In this document: positions 58,744 through 64,000 of the stretch, piece after piece
Layout: each line of letters begins with the position of its first letter
How positions within the stretch are numbered: the first letter of the stretch is position 1
Assembly (NCBI GenBank): GCA_035621215.1
Contig: CP141729.1
Span: 2,378,944 to 2,442,943, forward strand
Direction of reading: 5' to 3'
Origin: Oscillospiraceae bacterium MB08-C2-2
GTDB lineage: Bacteria; Bacillota; Clostridia; Oscillospirales; Ruminococcaceae
Length of the DNA: 64,000 nucleotides
Position numbers and translations under genes: made by a program
The notes under the pieces: generated by a model
Databases searched by the model: none
Told to the model about the DNA's origin: nothing
What the model saw: only the letters and a program-made list of their open reading frames with translations

Positions 58744-58935
58744 TTATACCCCCTATGGGGGGCATCCAATGCCCCCCATAGGCCCCCCGGATTGCGCCGC
58801 TGCGGCGCAAAAGGCGGGATTCCTGCGTCGAAATCAATTCGACGCAGGAAGAATTACGAATCAAAACCACAACGTCTTCAAGCTGAAGGCTGTTATGTCT
58901 ACAGTCTGGAACACCCCTCAGAATGAGGGCATTTT
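58744..58935. repeat. Family D multi-hairpin element, copy 2
   Basis: Hairpins are CCTATGGGGGGCAT/ATGCCCCCCATAGG (58752-58782), TTGCGCCGC/GGCGCAA (58792-58810) and TCCTGCGTCGAA/TTCGACGCAGGA (58821-58849), then GAATTACGAATCAAAACCA and CTTCA/TGAAG. Copy 1 at 36405-36600 has the same frame with paired substitutions. Confidence 0.9.
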
Positions 58936-58944
58936 AATGCTGTG

Positions 58945-59364
58945 TTAATTTCCAGCGGGATCAATTGCCTGTCCCACATAGTCAAAAAGCTTTTCGGCCA
59001 GATCGGCGAACCCCTGCGCCTGAGCGGGTTCCAGTTCAATGGAGATATCCGCCGGGTAACGGGCTTCAATGTAAAAACGGTTCAAGGTAATGCAGCTGCC
59101 CAGCCAATCCCGCAGGCCGGCATCCCATCCGGCGGCTTTTTTGCAAAGCCAGACCAGATTGTGGCCATCCACCAGCGAGCGGCTTTTAAACAGGATATAA
59201 GCCTTGAGGGATTTTTCCACCGCCTGCTGCGCATGAAAGGCCGCCCCGTTGAGGCAATCCTCTTTTTGAGCCAGCAGCCGGGCACAGAGCACATCCTCAT
59301 AGGCACGCTCCATCCAGTCGTCATAATCCCGGCTATCCGATTGCCGCATTCCCCGCCTACTCAT
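58945..59364 (-). CDS. HEPN-domain protein, probable toxin-like partner
   Basis: A 139-residue all-alpha HEPN protein. The pattern AFHAQQAVEKSLKAYIL followed by SRSLVDGHNLVWLC, with R-x5-H, is the HEPN signature; in HEPN toxins this motif cuts RNA. It overlaps the degenerate nucleotidyltransferase-like gene by 8 bases, which matches the HEPN/MNT pair arrangement with the partner upstream. In MNT-HEPN systems the nucleotidyltransferase modifies and silences the HEPN toxin. Start is ATG at 59364. Confidence 0.82.
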   Translation of the reverse strand: MSRRGMRQSDSRDYDDWMERAYEDVLCARLLAQKEDCLNGAAFHAQQAVEKSLKAYILFKSRSLVDGHNLVWLCKKAAGWDAGLRDWLGSCITLNRFYIEARYPADISIELEPAQAQGFADLAEKLFDYVGQAIDPAGN

Positions 59365-59668
59365 AAAGCACCTTACCCGAATCCTGAATCTGGGTGGCGA
59401 AGGAGGTTGGCTGCTGGGTCAGCATTTCCCATTCCTCAGAGGTATAAAGCAGAATATCATAGGGAATTTCACAATCCACCTGTGTGTAGATTTCCTCCAG
59501 CGTTTTATCAGCATCGGGGGTATCCACCACCACGCATAGCTTGAAGCTGTAGGTATTTTCGTGAGAATCCAGCCTTTGATTATAGAGAATGATCTTCTGG
59601 GGATGCTGCATGCGGATAATTTCACCGCATACATAATCAATGCAGTCGGATTGGCGATACAGGCTCAT
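59357..59668 (-). CDS. Degenerate MNT-like partner of HEPN protein
   Basis: The 103-residue protein occupies the position of a minimal nucleotidyltransferase. The helix-strand start QHPQKIILYNQRLDSHENTY resembles the MNT segment where a GSRARGD-type motif is expected, but here YNQRLD stands there and the paired aspartates are replaced by SFKLCVV. So catalysis looks lost. It may still bind the HEPN protein. Start ATG at 59668, GAGGTAAGGGAGTTTATTCC upstream. The frame extends to 60052 through family C repeats, which is not coding. Confidence 0.6.
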   Translation of the reverse strand: MSLYRQSDCIDYVCGEIIRMQHPQKIILYNQRLDSHENTYSFKLCVVVDTPDADKTLEEIYTQVDCEIPYDILLYTSEEWEMLTQQPTSFATQIQDSGKVLYE

Positions 59669-59796
59669 GGAATAAACTCCCTTACCTCGTTGATTCTTGG
59701 GCAGGTTAGCAGTATAATGGGGCTTGTGATTTCTTGTTTTCTGTAAATGAAACAAGGCTTGTTTTATTGAATAGTATACCATAAAGCGCAGGTTAT

Positions 59797-60185
59797 AATG
59801 ACGATTTGCGATTATTATGCCATAAAAGCGAAGCGTTATGGTATAATTGCCCATGGCCGTAGGCCGGGCATTAAAGATGGGACATATAATAAGCGCTTTG
59901 CGGTTATTATGCCATAAAAGCGAAGCGTTATGGTATAATTGCCCGTGGCCGTAGGCCGGGCATAAAGATGGGACGTATAATAAGCGCTTTGCGGTTATTA
60001 TATCATGAACGCAGTGAATGGTATAATTGGCCATCGCCGTAAGGCGGGCCATAAGAATGGGACGTATAATAAGCGCTTTGCGGTTATTATATCATGAACG
60101 CAGTGAATGGTATAATTGGCCATCGCCGTAAGGCGGGCCATAAGAATGGGACGTATAATAAGAGCTTTGCGTTTATTATACCATG
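59797..60185. repeat. Family C tandem array, about 90-bp units
   Basis: Four units plus a partial one; starts of AAGCGCTTTG-type cores are at about 59800, 59891, 59982, 60071 and 60160 (spacing 91, 91, 89, 89). Each unit holds an ATAATAA/TTATTAT hairpin, a CATAA/TTATG or ATCAT/ATGGT hairpin, and a GGCC-type hairpin. The first two units and last two differ by paired changes. A single inverted unit is at 10895-11020. Confidence 0.9.
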
Positions 60186-60364
60186 TTTTTTGGTAAATAA
60201 TAGGAGCGATTCGTAACTTTTCATAAAACACAAGTAAAAAGGGGCGCTTTTGCTGAAACCAAGCAGGAAAAGCAGCCGGAAAAGACACTCTATAAAGTAA
60301 ACCATACTTGATAATACGAATCTTCCATGGCAGATTTGTATGGCCAACAAGGAGGCGATTTGTT

Positions 60365-61429
60365 TTGCACAGCAATCAAGCTCAGCTCTCAGAGCTGGAT
60401 CGGCAGATAAAGAGGCTTTTAAATCAGCGCATCGCTCTTTCGGCCGCAGGAGGCAGCGGCGCTATTCCCGAGATTTTGCAGGAAGCGGCAGAGGAACAGG
60501 ATGCCAGCACCCGGCTGATTTTTTCAGGCTTGCAGGAAATTGCCCAATGCCAGCGGATGCTGGCGGATTCCTCACTGGAAATTTTGGAACAGCACCCCAT
60601 CGTTCCCTTGGAGCGCTTTCCCAAAAGGGAGAGGGTAGCCTGTCAAGGTGTGCCGGGGGCCTATTCCCACGCTGCCTGTGAACAGCTTTTTGAGGAGCCG
60701 GACATTGTGTTTTTGCAGCAATTCCGGGATGTATTTGAGGCAGTTTCGAAGGGGGAGGTTCCCTTTGGCCTTGTTCCTCTGGAAAACTCCAGCGCTGGGC
60801 AGGTGGAGCAGGTTTTCAATCTGGTTACACAATATAAGCTGTATATATGCAAGGCGTATAATTTGAAGGTGGAGCACTGTCTGGCGGTATCGCCGGGAGT
60901 TTCGCCCGAAAGCATTCAAACCGTGTATTCTCACCCGCAAGGGCTGGCCCAGTGCCGCCGGTATCTGGAAAAGCTGGGCGTTCCCGCCGAGAGCGACATC
61001 AATACAGCGGCGGCCGCCCAAAGGGTATCGCTCAGCCCACACCCCATTGCTTGTATCTGCTCTAAGCGAGCTGCTCAATTATACGGATTGGATATTGTTG
61101 CGGAGAATATACAGGATTCCGAGGAGAATTACACCCGCTTTATCACCATTGCTCGGAAAAACTGGATTCTCCCCGGGGCAGATACCATTTCTATCACCCT
61201 TTCTTTCCCCAATAAGGCGGGGGCGCTGGCACAGCTTCTGACCCGGTTTGCCCTGTGTGACTTGGATCTTTCCCGCATACAGTCTATGCCCTTGGGCACC
61301 CGGGATTTCAGTGTCATTTTTTACCTTGATTTTAAGGGAAAAATTGGGGATACTAAAGTAGCGGCTCTGCTCAGTGATATGGCAGGGCGGTTTGATCATT
61401 TTCAGTATTTGGGGAACTACTCCGGGTAA
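60365..61429 (+). CDS. pheA: Chorismate mutase/prephenate dehydratase
   Basis: A 354-residue bifunctional P-protein for phenylalanine synthesis. It has an N-terminal AroQ chorismate mutase helix region (residues 5-85, LSELDRQIKRLLNQRIALS), the prephenate dehydratase domain beginning ACQGVPGAYSHAACEQLF and containing the TRF motif in NYTRFITIA, and a C-terminal ACT domain (SITLSFPNKAGALAQLL). The ACT domain suggests feedback inhibition by phenylalanine. Start is TTG at 60365 after AAGGAGGCGATTTG; an in-frame ATG at 60308 has no site. Confidence 0.93.
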   Translation: MHSNQAQLSELDRQIKRLLNQRIALSAAGGSGAIPEILQEAAEEQDASTRLIFSGLQEIAQCQRMLADSSLEILEQHPIVPLERFPKRERVACQGVPGAYSHAACEQLFEEPDIVFLQQFRDVFEAVSKGEVPFGLVPLENSSAGQVEQVFNLVTQYKLYICKAYNLKVEHCLAVSPGVSPESIQTVYSHPQGLAQCRRYLEKLGVPAESDINTAAAAQRVSLSPHPIACICSKRAAQLYGLDIVAENIQDSEENYTRFITIARKNWILPGADTISITLSFPNKAGALAQLLTRFALCDLDLSRIQSMPLGTRDFSVIFYLDFKGKIGDTKVAALLSDMAGRFDHFQYLGNYSG

Positions 61430-61505
61430 AAACAATTATATATTATACAATTAGTGGATGACAAAAGGCCATATGGCCAACAATGACGTCGAAAGGAGAT
61501 TGGGG

Positions 61506-64000
61506 ATGCCACAGCAGACAAAAAGCAGGAAGTGGGAAGCTTTCGGGCTGACCTTGGCAATTGCCTTTGTATTTTTTCTTCCCTTTATCATAATCGGGAA
61601 GGGGTATTTTATTTACTACGGGGATTTTAACGTTCAGCAGATTCCCTTTTACCGGCTGGCGCACGAGGCTGTGCGCAGCGGCAGCATTTTTTGGAACTGG
61701 AACACCGATTTAGGGGTCAACTTTATCGGCTCCTACAGCTTTTATCTGCTGTTCAGCCCCTTTTTCTGGCTGACACTGCCGTTCCCCACAGCCTTTTTGC
61801 CCTATCTCATGGCGCCGCTGCTGATGCTCAAAACCGCTTGTGCCGCACTTACCTCCTATCTTTATCTGGAGCGTTTTGTGCGGGATCGGAAGTTCGCAGT
61901 GCTGGGCGCCATGCTCTATGCCCTTTCCGGCTGGATGAGCTTTAATATCTTTTTCAACCATTTCCACGAGGTGGCGGTGTTCTTTCCGCTGATGCTTTTG
62001 GGGCTGGAAAAACTGGTTACCGAAAACAAACGGGGGCTGTTTGCCATTTCGGTGGCAATCTGCGCCATGGTGAACTACTGGTTCTTCATCGGCGAGGTTG
62101 TTTTTGTGATTTTGTATGTGATTTTCCGCAGCCGCTCTGTGGATTGGAAAATGAACCTGAAAACTTTTTCGTGGATTGCGGCGGAATCGGTTTTGGGGGT
62201 GGGGCTGGCGATGATGGTGCTGCTGCCCTCGGTTCTGGCTCTGATGGGCAACCCCCGCACCGGTGCCGATTCCCTGCTCACCGGGTGGAATTTCTGGCTT
62301 TATTCCCATGGGCAAAGACTGCCGGCGATTTTATCCAGCCTGCTGTTTCCGGCCGATATGCCGGCACGGCCCAACTTTTTCCCCGATCATGGGGCAAAGT
62401 GGTCCTCCCTTTCCGCATGGCTGCCGCTGGTATCTGTAAGCGGTGTGGCCGCCTTTTTTATGCAGAGCAAGAAAAACTGGCTCAAAAGCATTCTGACCTG
62501 CTGCCTTATTCTGGCGTTGGTTCCCGGACTGAACAGCCTGTTTATCCTGTTTAACCACTCTTATTATGCCCGCTGGTTTTATATGCCCATTCTGCTTATG
62601 TGTGTGGCCACCGCTGTGGCGCTGGAGCGGGCGGAGGAGGATAACCGCCTTTATGAGAAATCGGTGCGGGGGGTCTGGCTGGCCACCTTTGTGGTTACCT
62701 TCATTATTGGGCTGACCCCTAAATTTATGGAGATGGATGACCCTGACCATGTGCAGTCTTCCTTTGGGAAGCTGATCGGCCTGCCGGGAAATCAGGATAT
62801 TTCCTTCGGTCTTATGGGAGACGCAGAGCTTTTCTGGGGCTGGGTTATGGTTGCCATGGCTGGGCTGATTCTTACCCTGATCATTATCCGCCAAGCCAGC
62901 AAGCCCCACTTTGCCAAAAAGCTTGGCGCCTGCATCGGAGTAGCGGCCATTGTGGTCAACATCATTACCATTGCCAACGGCTGGATTGGCTCCAGACGCT
63001 CGGAAGAGCTGATTGAAACCCAAATTGAGGGGCGGTATGAGCTGGAGCTCCCCTCGGAGCCCTTCGCCCGCACCGATGTTTACAAAGGTTCGGACAATGC
63101 GGCTATGTTCTGGAACCTGCCCAACATACAGGCTTTCCATTCCATTGTGCCTTCTTCTTTGATGACCTTTTACCCGGAGGTGGGAGTGAAGCGGGATGTT
63201 TCCTCCAAGCCGGAAACACGCTACTATGCCCTGCGCCCTTTGCTTTCGGTTCGCTGGCTGTTTATCAAGGATACAGAAGATGATCAATCCCCTATGCCTG
63301 GTTACCAATACTACGATAACCAGCTGGGTTACAATATTTACGAAAACGAATACTGGCTCCCCATGGGCTTTGGCTACAACCAGTACATGCTCCGGGAGGA
63401 TTTTGATGCGGAAACCCACGAGCATCGGGGCCAGCTTCTGCTCCGGGGGATTTTGCTGGAGGAAGAAGCCATTGACCGCAATCTGGATATCCTCACACCG
63501 CTGGATATCCGGGAGCTGACTGATTTTTCCCAGACCCGGTATGCAGAGGATGTGCTGGCCCGCCGGGAGCAAAGCGCCTATGACTTTGCCATTGACAATA
63601 AGGGCTTTACCGCCCGCTCCAATCTGAGCAGCGATACCCTCATGTTCTTCAGTGTGCCGTATGAAAAGGGCTGGAGCGCTACCGTCAACGGTGAAGCGGC
63701 TGTGGTGGAAAATGTCAGCATCGGCTTTATGGCTGTGCGGGTTCCCGCCGGGGAATCGGTGATTCGCTTTAATTTCACGCCGCCGGGCCTGGTTCTCGGT
63801 GCGGGGGTTACGCTGGTTTGCCTGATTCTGCTGGTGGTTTATATGCTGGTTTTCCGCCGTATGCGCAAAAAGGAGCCCCAGGCGGAGCCCTCGGTGGCAC
63901 AGCGGCTGTTAACTGGCGAGACTGTGCGTATGGAGTGGGATCTTTACAGCGAAACCTTTGGGGATTCCGAAACCCGCCGGGAGGAGCTCCAAAAAACCCT
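61506..64000 (+). CDS. YfhO-family membrane protein, 3' end cut by window
   Basis: The open frame from ATG 61506 runs to the window edge with no stop (831 codons). It has many membrane helices in its first 470 residues, with the typical YfhO motif NTDLGVNFIGSYSFYLLFSP, a large extracytoplasmic region, and a late hydrophobic segment (LVLGAGVTLVCLILLVVYML) followed by a cytoplasmic tail. YfhO proteins resemble GT-C glycosyltransferases and have been linked to lipoteichoic acid glycosylation. The site AAAGGAGATTGGGG precedes the ATG. It follows pheA by 76 bases. Confidence 0.9.
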   Translation, partial: MPQQTKSRKWEAFGLTLAIAFVFFLPFIIIGKGYFIYYGDFNVQQIPFYRLAHEAVRSGSIFWNWNTDLGVNFIGSYSFYLLFSPFFWLTLPFPTAFLPYLMAPLLMLKTACAALTSYLYLERFVRDRKFAVLGAMLYALSGWMSFNIFFNHFHEVAVFFPLMLLGLEKLVTENKRGLFAISVAICAMVNYWFFIGEVVFVILYVIFRSRSVDWKMNLKTFSWIAAESVLGVGLAMMVLLPSVLALMGNPRTGADSLLTGWNFWLYSHGQRLPAILSSLLFPADMPARPNFFPDHGAKWSSLSAWLPLVSVSGVAAFFMQSKKNWLKSILTCCLILALVPGLNSLFILFNHSYYARWFYMPILLMCVATAVALERAEEDNRLYEKSVRGVWLATFVVTFIIGLTPKFMEMDDPDHVQSSFGKLIGLPGNQDISFGLMGDAELFWGWVMVAMAGLILTLIIIRQASKPHFAKKLGACIGVAAIVVNIITIANGWIGSRRSEELIETQIEGRYELELPSEPFARTDVYKGSDNAAMFWNLPNIQAFHSIVPSSLMTFYPEVGVKRDVSSKPETRYYALRPLLSVRWLFIKDTEDDQSPMPGYQYYDNQLGYNIYENEYWLPMGFGYNQYMLREDFDAETHEHRGQLLLRGILLEEEAIDRNLDILTPLDIRELTDFSQTRYAEDVLARREQSAYDFAIDNKGFTARSNLSSDTLMFFSVPYEKGWSATVNGEAAVVENVSIGFMAVRVPAGESVIRFNFTPPGLVLGAGVTLVCLILLVVYMLVFRRMRKKEPQAEPSVAQRLLTGETVRMEWDLYSETFGDSETRREELQKT

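Noticed and set aside
59797-60185. Could the 90-bp array be a CRISPR array or a replication iteron set?
   Set aside because: Units are nearly identical across their full length, without spacers, and the gene next to it is not a replication initiator.

Overview
The window looks like chromosomal DNA of an anaerobic, spore-forming Firmicute of class Clostridia, most likely Oscillospiraceae/Ruminococcaceae-like. The inference rests on an oxygen-sensitive class III ribonucleotide reductase (nrdD/nrdG), sporulation-linked genes (GerW/YtfJ with its DUF2953 partner, TepA and YlzJ beside an FtsK/SpoIIIE translocase), zinc-type L28, a pyrB-C-F-K-D-E operon, and very regular TTGACA-17-TATAAT promoters with AGGAGG ribosome binding sites. 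The final gene runs off the right edge.

Layout. 0-8.6 kb: tex, a YdbS/YdbT-like PH-domain pair, a prolyl-tRNA editing protein, an EpsG-like polymerase, a Cys/Pro-rich small protein, rimI-tsaD. 8.6-13.8 kb: GTP-type PEP carboxykinase behind a long leader with a terminator-like hairpin, small unknown genes, a DUF1292 gene, a structured RNA that may be 6S RNA, and a membrane-anchored Mrr-like nuclease. 13.8-27.2 kb: ABC-F protein, rsmA, dCMP deaminase, tepA-ylzJ, uppP, ftsK/spoIIIE, YgiQ radical SAM protein, ComEC-like hydrolase with DUF3006. 27.5-36.2 kb: tRNA-Thr and tRNA-Tyr, an iron alcohol dehydrogenase, then the minus-strand pyrimidine operon split by a lipoprotein gene and a repeat, and rpmB. 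36.6-46.8 kb: M50 protease-scpA-scpB-DUF2953-gerW-dacF-rluB, then a three-gene biotin-dependent carboxyl-transfer operon (12S, 1.3S and 5S-like). 47-64 kb: an IS110-family element beside a 49-residue ORF, nrdD-nrdG with NrdR-type boxes, a TPP riboswitch-thiT unit, a beta-helix surface protein, gdhA, a HEPN/degenerate-nucleotidyltransferase pair, pheA and a partial yfhO.

Metabolically, PEP carboxykinase, the biotin carboxyl-transfer operon, glutamate dehydrogenase and the alcohol dehydrogenase fit an anaerobic fermenter with C3/C4 interconversion. Pyrimidine synthesis de novo is complete from aspartate carbamoyltransferase to OMP decarboxylase.

The most unusual content is intergenic. At least five families of short multi-hairpin elements (called A to E here) occur. 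Within families, copies keep base-paired stems while the paired sequences differ by compensatory changes. Two cloverleaf-shaped elements share an outer stem plus three hairpins but no arm sequence. Several elements begin exactly at the stop codon of the upstream gene, in places supplying that codon. These are the best candidates for an undescribed system.
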